Positions 1 through 5,019 of a stretch of 5,019 nt of DNA are shown here, piece by piece. A model generated the notes under the pieces. It was not told the DNA's origin, searched no databases, and saw nothing but the letters and a program-made list of their open reading frames with translations. Each line of letters starts with the position of its first letter. Position 1 is the first letter of the stretch. Both the position numbers and the translations under genes were made by a program. This DNA is from an uncultured Nitrospinaceae bacterium (GTDB lineage: Bacteria > Nitrospinota > Nitrospinia > Nitrospinales > VA-1). The DNA lies in contig CALJGH010000109.1 in the NCBI GenBank assembly GCA_938073925.1, positions 1 through 5,019 of the forward strand, read 5' to 3'.

Positions 1-61
1 GATCCATAGCCAGGTCGGTGGAAAAAAAACTAAATATCTTATTGAAAAATTGCTTTATCAT
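1..61 (-). CDS. mreB: Probable MreB rod-shape protein, N-terminal 20 codons only (runs off the window)
   Basis: Reading leftward from an ATG at 59-61, the frame stays open to the window edge and encodes 20 residues ending FFSTDLAMD. MreB proteins begin with a short amphipathic, membrane-binding helix followed by a (S/T)(N/D)DLA(I/M)DLGTANT block, which forms the first phosphate-binding strand of the actin fold. Both the hydrophobic, Phe-rich leader and the start of that block are visible here. MreB is the actin-like filament that guides lateral cell-wall synthesis in rod-shaped cells. The gene starts 17 bases after the stop of the GAF/GGDEF gene on the same strand, so co-transcription is likely. 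An AAAGAG stretch upstream is only a weak ribosome binding site. The other nearby ATG (minus strand, 5 bases upstream) meets a stop after one codon, which fixes this start. The call rests on 20 residues, so an unrelated protein remains possible. Confidence 0.72.
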   Translation of the reverse strand, partial: MIKQFFNKIFSFFSTDLAMD

Positions 62-78
62 GCCATCTCTTTAATATT

Positions 79-1461
79 TCAGGATAATCTGTTTCGTGAA
101 AGGCTTATCAATTTAAAAAGCTCTTTGGCGTCATCAGGATAAACTGATAGACCCCATTGTATACTTGCCTGCATAGCGACCCCATTGACATGTAGAGGGT
201 TGTATTCGAATAATTGTTTCAGCTTGGTTTGCAGTTGATCTACTTCCTTTTGTTTGCGATTCATTAACATGAGTGCGAACGTATTTTCTGAAAACCGAAA
301 AACAAATTTAGGTGAAGGTATCATTTTTGCGAACAAGGCTATCATTTGTTTCAAAAAGGCATCGCCTTGATCAACGCCGTAAGTTTGGTAAAGGTCGGCA
401 AGATTGGTGAGTTGCACCGATAAAAAATAAACCGGTTGGTTAGATTTGAAAAGCTCCTCTGACACTGCAAGTTTATATTCTGTCAAAAACCTATGGTTAG
501 GGACACCAGTTACGGGATCAAGATTTTTATCGTAGGCCCAGCGATCTTTGGTGTCTGAGCAAAATAATGCTGAAGCGGCTGCAGAAACGATAAGAGAAAG
601 TTTGTCCAGATCAGCATGGCTCAACCCTTCTGGCGATGTAGACCCAACCAGTAAAACTCCATATAATGTTTCGTTGAGTTGAATAGGTAGAGCGACAGCG
701 GATGACAGGTCTTCGGTTTTTTCATCTTCAGAAAACAGGATGGTTTTTCGTTCTGAGTTAAAACGTAACAATAAGGGAGATCGATTTTTTGCGCAGGAAC
801 CTACCAGGCCCTTTCCAAAATGGACAACGGTTTCAGACAGGTCATGGGTGAATCCTCTATAACCGATGATGCGGCCTTCCTTTTGGTTCTCTTCAAACCA
901 GATTACAGCAATAGATTTAAAGGAAATAATGGCAGGGGGTATTTGTGTCAATCGATCTGCCACGGAAGAACGGTTTGGAGATTCTGCTAGAAACTTGCAA
1001 TAGGAATTCAGTTCCTGCAAGTTGGGCATATCATTTGTTATTGTTCTGTGTTTTTCCTGATGTAAATGCCATGCAATTTGTTCCGCGAAGTTTAACAGAG
1101 TTTTCTGTAACTTAATGGATATTTGATAGCTTTCCTTAGTGTCAATTATGAGCACACCGAGTAAATCTTCAGCAACCACCGGGACAGCCAGAAACCCTTT
1201 TAGATTCTCTGGTTTTTTATAGATTCCACCGATGTCGGAATCTATATGCTCTATCAATTGCGGTTTTAAGGTTTGTGCGGCAAGGCCTATCGGGCCTTCG
1301 CCAATTTTTATAACAATGTCCCGATTCAGATGACGACTAAGGGTGAAATGCTCTCGCATCACCAGCTTGTCTTTTGTCAATCCAAACAGGGCTGTGGTGT
1401 GGGCGTCTGCCACGTTTCCTATTAAGTCAATGAGATGTGAAAGAAGATTTGATGGAATCAT
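79..1461 (-). CDS. GAF-GAF sensor protein with a degenerate GGDEF domain
   Basis: A 460-residue soluble protein with no signal peptide or membrane segment. GAF domain 1 covers about residues 15-135, with the typical GEGPIGLAA turn, the LAVPVV strand and the LLGVLIID strand. GAF domain 2 covers about 165-302 (GKGLVGSCA, VALPI, LYGVLLVGS). A GGDEF-type diguanylate cyclase domain follows from about 312, opening with DPVTGVPNHRFL (canonical D-x-LTGLxNRR). The active-site signature is lost: the GGDEF pentapeptide position reads SENTF (391-395). The first metal-ligand stretch, normally D-I-D-x-F-K, reads VQLTNLA, and no RxxD inhibitory site precedes the signature. It is therefore very unlikely to make c-di-GMP. 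I infer a cytoplasmic ligand sensor or scaffold. Its start lies 9 bases after the PilZ gene stop, and mreB begins 17 bases after its own stop, so it is the middle gene of a probable operon. AGAGGA lies 15 bases before the ATG, further than usual, so translational coupling is plausible. Confidence 0.9.
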   Translation of the reverse strand: MIPSNLLSHLIDLIGNVADAHTTALFGLTKDKLVMREHFTLSRHLNRDIVIKIGEGPIGLAAQTLKPQLIEHIDSDIGGIYKKPENLKGFLAVPVVAEDLLGVLIIDTKESYQISIKLQKTLLNFAEQIAWHLHQEKHRTITNDMPNLQELNSYCKFLAESPNRSSVADRLTQIPPAIISFKSIAVIWFEENQKEGRIIGYRGFTHDLSETVVHFGKGLVGSCAKNRSPLLLRFNSERKTILFSEDEKTEDLSSAVALPIQLNETLYGVLLVGSTSPEGLSHADLDKLSLIVSAAASALFCSDTKDRWAYDKNLDPVTGVPNHRFLTEYKLAVSEELFKSNQPVYFLSVQLTNLADLYQTYGVDQGDAFLKQMIALFAKMIPSPKFVFRFSENTFALMLMNRKQKEVDQLQTKLKQLFEYNPLHVNGVAMQASIQWGLSVYPDDAKELFKLISLSRNRLS

Positions 1462-1470
1462 ATTGAGGTT

Positions 1471-1917
1471 TTACTTTCCTCTTTTTCTTAGCATGTCTTT
1501 ATAGCTTTTTACTGTGTCTTGAGTGACCGCCATAGCAGCGACCTCAAATTCAGGGATAGTCCCCGGTTTAGTTTCCGTGACTCTCACCGCCTGACAATCA
1601 ATGATTTTTTTCTCTCCGGTAGAGGGAATCCGAAAAGAGACTTTCAAGAGGTCGCCGTCTATAACTGTTCCTTTTATAGAAAATACGAGGCCATTGACGG
1701 ACATTTCCTGAATAAGAATTTTATGTAGTTTGTAAAAAAACTCCTTTTCTCTTTCTATTTCTGCTTGGCCGACAATTTTAACTTTTGCTCTATGGCCTTG
1801 GCGCTTGCCTAGATCTTTATCGAATTTCTCTTTGATCAATTGATCCAGATCTTTTCGAATCTTAATAAGTTCATCAGTAGGCAGGCTCTCCAGAGAGGCC
1901 ATGATTTTTTCTGTCAT
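1471..1917 (-). CDS. PilZ-domain protein, putative c-di-GMP receptor
   Basis: A 148-residue soluble protein. Residues 8-37 form a charged, probably helical leader (SLPTDELIKIRKDLDQLIKE). A PilZ domain follows. The c-di-GMP binding arginine motif RxxxR is present as RQGHR (39-43), and the second motif, usually (D/N)xSxxG, is present as EMSVNG (71-76), with a conservative Glu in place of Asp/Asn. The beta-strand-rich region continues to about 130 (LLKVSFRIP, IDCQAVRV, FEVAAMAV), followed by a basic C-terminal tail. PilZ proteins bind c-di-GMP and relay it by protein contacts; whether the Glu variant still binds cannot be told from sequence. It is the first gene of a leftward set with the GAF/GGDEF protein and mreB, and a promoter lies about 90 bases upstream. 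There is no clear Shine-Dalgarno before the chosen ATG. An alternative ATG at codon 6 has none either. Confidence 0.85.
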   Translation of the reverse strand: MTEKIMASLESLPTDELIKIRKDLDQLIKEKFDKDLGKRQGHRAKVKIVGQAEIEREKEFFYKLHKILIQEMSVNGLVFSIKGTVIDGDLLKVSFRIPSTGEKKIIDCQAVRVTETKPGTIPEFEVAAMAVTQDTVKSYKDMLRKRGK

Positions 1918-2008
1918 CGTAGGAAAAACTGGGATCGTTCAGAAACAAAATAGGAAAACAAAAAAATTGCAGAAAAGCGGGAATATCTTTTCTCGATCTT
2001 AGAATAGT

Positions 2009-2037
2009 ATCTTATAGTGTAAGTCCCCAACTGTCAA
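2009..2037 (-). promoter_or_regulatory. Probable sigma70 promoter of the PilZ-GAF/GGDEF-mreB operon
   Basis: On the minus strand a perfect -35 TTGACA (2032-2037) is followed after 17 bases by TAAGAT (2009-2014, 4 of 6 matches). An overlapping TATAAG at 15-base spacing is the alternative -10. Transcription would begin near 2002 and leave an AT-rich leader of about 85 bases before the PilZ ATG. No operator or riboswitch-like structure is evident in that leader. Confidence 0.55.
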
Positions 2038-2129
2038 TTGTTTACCGTATTATTGAGGGTGGTTTTGAAAAGACTTTTTATGATTTGACCGTGTAATAAA
2101 AAACAGATTTGTCATTGTGGGGAAATCGC

Positions 2130-2159
2130 TTGACAGAATGCGGTCGGCATTTATATACT
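2130..2159 (+). promoter_or_regulatory. Strong sigma70 promoter of the tRNA-Val/tRNA-Asp unit
   Basis: A perfect -35 TTGACA (2130-2135) is followed after 18 bases by -10 TATACT (2154-2159, 5 of 6 matches). Start of transcription is expected near 2166, giving a leader of about 28 bases before the mature tRNA-Val 5' end. The bases just after the -10 are C-rich (CCCACA). GC-rich discriminators are common in stringently controlled stable-RNA promoters, but that link is only an inference here. Confidence 0.75.
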
Positions 2160-2193
2160 CCCACATTGCTTCTGCAGATGTCCATAATCGCTT

Positions 2194-2269
2194 GGGCGGG
2201 TAGCTCAGTTGGGAGAGCACCGGCCTTACAAGCCGGGGGTCACAGGTTCGAGCCCTGTTCCGCCTACCA
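2194..2269 (+). tRNA. tRNA-Val (anticodon UAC)
   Basis: A complete 76-base cloverleaf can be folded by eye. The acceptor stem pairs GGGCGGG with TCCGCCT (two G-U pairs at the ends). The D arm is GCTC/GAGC. The anticodon stem is CCGGC/GCCGG around loop CTTACAA, giving anticodon TAC (reads Val GUA, and by wobble other GUN). The variable loop is GGGTC, and the T arm is ACAGG-TTCGAGC-CCTGT. The discriminator is A and the 3' CCA is encoded. It is the first gene of a two-tRNA transcript; only 14 bases separate it from tRNA-Asp. Confidence 0.97.
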
Positions 2270-2283
2270 CATGTAAAGATTGC

Positions 2284-2360
<77 letters not shown>

Positions 2361-2367
2361 CTTTATT

Positions 2368-2402
2368 AACAGCCTATCGTCTTAAGACGGTAGGCTGTTT
2401 TT
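2368..2402 (+). terminator. Rho-independent terminator of the tRNA unit
   Basis: A 14-base-pair stem (2368-2381 with 2386-2399, one G-U pair and no bulge) closes on a TTAA tetraloop. It runs directly into a five-T tract (2398-2402) on the plus strand. It starts 8 bases after the CCA of tRNA-Asp, so it ends the tRNA transcript. Confidence 0.92.
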
Positions 2403-2611
2403 AGTTTCAGCTAGGGTGGGGGGAATATTAGCGAGCCTATAGTAAAGGGCGTGATGAAATCTTTTAGATTTTCAAGTGTGGACCTATTGCTCCCAACGCT
2501 AGAGGGCTAGATCAGGTTTTGGACGCTTGCTATGAGGTTGGATTGTCGAAGTTCCCCTTGATAATATAAGCGTCAGCACACACTTCAATTCCTTCAGTAA
2601 TAGGTATTTGG

Positions 2612-3591
2612 TCATGAAACGATGTTAAGCAGGTTGACGAAAGAAGGATTGCTTTTGGCTGAGAACTGGTTTTTTATGCTCCTTGAAAAAGGAGACTCTT
2701 CAGGAGAAGTGTCATTCTTTGATTCCTGCTTTTCGTTGCCTGTATTGATTTCTTGTGTGTTTGTTTCTGTAGTGGAGCTTTCTTCAATATTTTCTTCACG
2801 GGTTTCTTTTCTTTCTTCCGTTTTCTTGGCTTGAAATTGCTGTCTGGCTTGGGCTTCAAGTTGTGCTGCTTGGGCCGCCACTTGCCTGTCCTGCACAGAA
2901 GGCTTTCTCGAGGCCAGAGCTGCTATTTTGATTGCCTGTGTCTTGCGAACGGTTGCTTCGGGATCTTCTGGAACGGGAGAGCTATCTATCGAAACTTCAT
3001 TCCCTGTTGCATATTGACGAGCATCCGGTCCGGTTTCAAATTCAAAGGTGGGGGCGCTGTTTGCATGCGATCCTGCTGCGGCGAGATGAGCCGCCTTATG
3101 TGCGCGGACTTCTGCGTCTCTAACCTTCAATTGATTTAAAATCCGGCGTTCGTCTTCAGTGAGTTGCAGTTAGGTTTTAGGCCCGGCGTTTTGAGAGTCT
3201 GAACCTTCCCCACCCTCTCTTTCCGTTGCTAAATAATTTTCTGCGCTGGAGTTTCCAGAGCTAGAACTTTCGGCACTTTTTAAAGATGCCTAAGAAAGGT
3301 CTACTCTCTCTTGAGTGATGACTTCCTGAAGAGCTTCTTGCCTTTCTTCTTCTTCGCAATCCTCGCAACGTCCCGGGTTTCTGACGAATGTGATTTGAGG
3401 ATATGCTTGAATTAATTGACTTCCATGGCAAATCTTAAATTTTTGACATACCTTGACGTGGTGGTCTCTTCGGCATAAAACTTTAAAGCTTGAGCTGTCG
3501 AATCAAAAAAATAAAATTTTTGTGATTTTGTCAGGTTATTGAGGGGGAATATATTTAATGAATTGATTTCATTTATTTTAAGTAATTGCAT
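2612..3591 (-). pseudogene. Decayed gene of the putative metalloprotease CJM1_0395 (SprA-related) family
   Basis: The best-preserved part (2612-3169) encodes LQLTEDERRILNQL, then VRDAEVRAHKAAHLAAAG, FEFETGPDARQYATGNEVSID and SSPVPEDPEATVRKTQ. This is the conserved core of the CJM1_0395 family, whose members carry VRAHExAH as a putative zinc-protease motif. Upstream the same frame continues through a TAA (3170-3172) and a TAG (3290-3292) to an acidic segment with RNPGRCEDCEEEER. Near 3412-3423 the frame shifts: the 5' part, ATG at 3589-3591, encodes 59 residues (ending RYVKNLRFAMEVN) before its own stop at 3412-3414. Adding one A in GAAGT rejoins the two parts. The rebuilt gene is then 981 bases, giving 326 residues with low-complexity Glu/Ser/Thr-rich flanks. 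The HExxH Glu reads Lys (AAG at 3095-3097). A TTG at 3128-3130 could in principle start a 172-residue remnant, but it would lack the N-terminal half and the catalytic Glu. Assigning the family is from recognition of the motif, not a search. Confidence 0.82.
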
Positions 3592-3607
3592 CCCTATAGC
3601 TCTGTAA

Positions 3608-3634
3608 ATTTTAGTGTTTATGTGGCGTGGTCAA
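3608..3634 (-). promoter_or_regulatory. Possible relic promoter of the pseudogene
   Basis: On the minus strand TTGACC (3629-3634) is followed after 15 bases by TAAAAT (3608-3613, 5 of 6 matches), just upstream of the rebuilt ATG at 3591. The short spacing, the very short leader it implies and the decayed state of the gene make this a weak call. Confidence 0.3.
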
Positions 3635-3662
3635 CCCAAAGTAAAAATAACAACCGGTTTTC

Positions 3663-3692
3663 TTGACATGGATGTGCATTTTGATATATAAC
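3663..3692 (+). promoter_or_regulatory. Probable sigma70 promoter of modAB
   Basis: A perfect -35 TTGACA (3663-3668) precedes an AT-rich -10 zone. TATAAC (3687-3692, 18-base spacing, 5 of 6 matches) or TATATA (3685-3690, 16-base spacing) can serve as -10. Transcription would start near 3698-3700, leaving about 35 bases before the modA ATG. The -10 lies inside a ModE-type half site, so a bound regulator would block polymerase. Confidence 0.62.
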
Positions 3693-3695
3693 GAT
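3668..3695. promoter_or_regulatory. Upstream ModE-type operator (one perfect half, one poor half)
   Basis: ModE dimers bind an inverted repeat with a left half ATCGNTATATA, a 6-base spacer and a right half TATATAACGAT. The right half is matched exactly (3685-3695). The left half at the required 6-base spacing (3668-3678, ATGGATGTGCA) matches only 6 of 10 fixed positions. The site spans from the end of the -35 to just past the -10 of the modA promoter, a position suited to repression. No modE gene is in this window. Confidence 0.6.
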
Positions 3696-3697
3696 AT

Positions 3698-3725
3698 ATC
3701 GCTATATAAATATAAGCATAACGAT
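3698..3725. promoter_or_regulatory. Downstream ModE-type operator in the modA leader
   Basis: The left half ATCGCTATATA (3698-3708) matches the ModE half-site consensus at all fixed positions. After the standard 6-base spacer, AGCATAACGAT (3715-3725) matches 8 of 11 positions of the right half. It lies over the expected transcription start and leader, ending 7 bases before the modA ATG. With the upstream site it makes a tandem pair offset by exactly 30 bp, about three helical turns, so two dimers would sit on the same DNA face. Role inferred: Mo-dependent repression of the transporter. Confidence 0.7.
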
Positions 3726-3732
3726 TGCAAGT

Positions 3733-4509
3733 ATGAACGCATTTAAAAAAAATCGCAGGATAACTGCAAGCCTGTTGTTGACGTTTCTTCTTCTTCAGGC
3801 TCCCGGTGCATTGGCTGATGAGTTGCGGGTTGCTGTAGCTTCCAATTTTTTATTGTCTGTAAAAGAGTTATCCAGGGAATTCGAAAAAACCACCGCACAT
3901 AAAGTCGTCGCGATTTCGGCTTCAACGGGCAAGCTCTTTGCTCAGATCAAGCAAGGAGCTCCTTTCGATGTTTTGCTTGCAGCAGATTCTCTGCGACCTG
4001 AACTTCTAGAAAAAGAAGGGATAGGTGTTCCGGGGTCTCGTTTCACTTATGCGGTAGGAAGATTGGCCCTATGGAGTGCTGATACCACACTTTTTTTGAG
4101 AAATGATTTGCAGGTTTTAAATCAAAAAAATTTCAGGTATTTGGCAATCGCTAATCCCAAAACAGCTCCTTATGGAAAAGCCGCCGAGCAGGTTCTAAGA
4201 AAAAAGGGTTTTTGGGATCAGCTTCAAACACGAATGGTTCGAGGAGAAAATATCTCTCAAACCTTTCAGTTTCTGGTGACTGGAAATGCAGATATAGGTT
4301 TCATTGCTCTTTCTCAGCTAAAAAGAAATCAAAAACAACTTAAGGGTTACTCCTGGGCAGTTCCTTCTGAATGGCATGACCCAATTCGGCAACAGGCCAT
4401 ATTGTTAAAACGGGCAAAGACAAATAAAGCCGCACAGGAATTTTTAAATTTTTTAAAAAGTGACCGAGTGCAAAAGATAATAGAAAGCTATGGTTACTCA
4501 CCTTTATAA
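3733..4509 (+). CDS. modA: Molybdate ABC transporter, periplasmic substrate-binding protein ModA
   Basis: A 258-residue protein, the usual ModA length. Residues 1-28 form a Sec signal peptide: basic KKNRR, hydrophobic ITASLLLTFLLLQ, and an ALA cleavage site before Asp29. The mature start LRVAVASNFL is the typical first strand and oxyanion loop. Next come SASTGKLFAQIKQGAPFDVLL (about 62-82, second Ser ligand region), LAIANPKTAPYGKAA (137-151, the Ala-Pro-Tyr loop), GENISQTFQFLVTGNADIGF (171-190) and FIALSQL (190-196). All are hallmark ModA blocks. In the last block the position held by Tyr in the E. coli protein appears to be Ala, as in many non-enterobacterial ModAs. It captures molybdate or tungstate in the periplasm and delivers it to ModB. 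The ATG is the only in-frame start that includes the full signal peptide, though its ribosome binding site is poor. modB begins 9 bases after the stop, and two ModE-type sites lie upstream. Confidence 0.95.
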   Translation: MNAFKKNRRITASLLLTFLLLQAPGALADELRVAVASNFLLSVKELSREFEKTTAHKVVAISASTGKLFAQIKQGAPFDVLLAADSLRPELLEKEGIGVPGSRFTYAVGRLALWSADTTLFLRNDLQVLNQKNFRYLAIANPKTAPYGKAAEQVLRKKGFWDQLQTRMVRGENISQTFQFLVTGNADIGFIALSQLKRNQKQLKGYSWAVPSEWHDPIRQQAILLKRAKTNKAAQEFLNFLKSDRVQKIIESYGYSPL

Positions 4510-4518
4510 AGAAAAATA

Positions 4519-5019
4519 ATGGATATAAGCTCTCTCGATTCAGGTCCAATCTGGCTTACCTTACAGCTTGCAAGTGTAACGGTGATGATTTTATTGGCTA
4601 TTGGGACTCCTATGGCTTGGTGGTTGGCACATACCCGTTCCAAAATGCGAGTTGGAATGGAAGCCGTTGTGGCATTGCCTTTGGTGCTGCCACCTACCGT
4701 GCTGGGATTTTACTTACTGATCCTACTGGGTCCTAATGGTTGGATTGGCGGTCCTGTAAAAGCTTTAACAGGTGCTCCGCTTTCTTTCACCTTTACAGGA
4801 TTGGTTTTTGCCTCAACTCTTTATTCACTGCCATTTGTTGTGCAGCCTTTGCAAAACAATTTTGAATCGATTGGCAGCACTCCCATGGAAACCGCCGAGT
4901 CATTAGGAGCATCTAGATGGGATGCTTTTTTTTCAGTAATACTTCCCCTGTCCCGACGCGGTTACCTCACCGCAACGGTTTTAGGATTCGCCCACACTCT
5001 GGGGGAGTTTGGGGTGGTA
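4519..5019 (+). CDS. modB: Molybdate ABC transporter permease ModB, 5' part (runs off the window)
   Basis: The frame is open from ATG at 4519 to the last base of the window, giving 167 residues of a protein usually near 225. Hydrophobic membrane segments are visible at about residues 11-37, 46-72 and 90-110. The cytoplasmic EAA loop that docks with the ATPase ModC reads ETAESLGASRWDAFFSVILP (124-143), close to the family pattern EAAxxLGAxxWxxFxxVxLP. It is followed by the HTLGEFGVV block (159-167) characteristic of ModB. The PLVLPPTVLGFYLL segment (54-67) is also typical. It forms the inner-membrane channel for molybdate. The gene starts 9 bases after modA with only a weak AAAGAAA ribosome binding site, suggesting co-transcription and coupling. 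The C-terminal part and the expected modC lie to the right of the window. Confidence 0.95.
   Translation, partial: MDISSLDSGPIWLTLQLASVTVMILLAIGTPMAWWLAHTRSKMRVGMEAVVALPLVLPPTVLGFYLLILLGPNGWIGGPVKALTGAPLSFTFTGLVFASTLYSLPFVVQPLQNNFESIGSTPMETAESLGASRWDAFFSVILPLSRRGYLTATVLGFAHTLGEFGVV

Noticed and set aside
1519..1728. A 69-codon plus-strand open frame
   Set aside because: It lies wholly inside the PilZ gene in antisense and has no upstream promoter or recognisable protein features.
2674..2859. A Lys-rich 61-codon minus-strand frame
   Set aside because: It is a frame-shifted reading of the Glu/Thr-rich tail of the CJM1_0395-family pseudogene.
2622..3139. Several plus-strand open frames of 60-130 codons
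   Set aside because: They are complements of the low-complexity, Glu/Gln/Ala-rich pseudogene sequence; they give Phe/Cys/Ser-rich strings without any known family signature.
3448..3501. Cys-rich reading (CRRDHHVKVC...KIC) in the frame of the downstream pseudogene part, suggestive of a zinc finger
   Set aside because: The frame has no start codon after its upstream TGA, while the other frame continues naturally from the ATG at 3591 into the same family-like protein; the cysteines come from reading the wrong side of the frameshift.
3685..3714. AT-rich palindromic stretch as a replication origin or terminator
   Set aside because: There is no T tract, no DnaA boxes and no iterons; it matches ModE half sites at the right place for modA regulation.
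3743..4549. Minus-strand open frames opposite modA and the modA/modB junction
   Set aside because: These are antisense shadows of the well-supported modA and modB genes.

Overview
The window looks like chromosomal DNA of a Gram-negative bacterium with moderate-to-low GC content. Evidence for this is a periplasmic molybdate-binding protein with a cleavable signal peptide, an MreB start, sigma70-type promoters and CCA-encoding tRNA genes. The exact lineage cannot be fixed from the sequence; a deltaproteobacterial or Nitrospinota-like organism is only a guess. There are no phage, transposon or CRISPR signatures.

Left part (1-2040, minus strand). Three genes are read leftward with very short gaps: a PilZ-domain protein (1471-1917), a GAF-GAF-degenerate-GGDEF protein (79-1461), and the first 20 codons of what reads as mreB (1-61). 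A TTGACA-type promoter lies upstream of the PilZ gene. The layout suggests an operon joining c-di-GMP perception, through a receptor and a catalytically dead cyclase-like sensor, to cell-shape control.

Middle (2041-2402, plus strand). A strong promoter drives a two-gene tRNA unit, tRNA-Val(UAC) and tRNA-Asp(GUC), closed by a near-perfect hairpin terminator. The stretch 2403-2611 holds no gene I can support.

Right-centre (2612-3591, minus strand). This is a decayed gene of the putative metalloprotease CJM1_0395 (SprA-related) family. Its full frame can be rebuilt from ATG at 3591 to TGA at 2612 by correcting one single-base frameshift and two in-frame stops. The usual HExxH motif reads HKAAH.

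Right part (3660-5019, plus strand). This is the start of a molybdate ABC transporter operon: modA (3733-4509) and the first 167 codons of modB (4519 to the window end). Upstream, two tandem ModE-type operator sites, 30 bp apart, cover the promoter and leader. This suggests Mo-dependent repression by a ModE protein encoded elsewhere. modC would be expected just outside the window.
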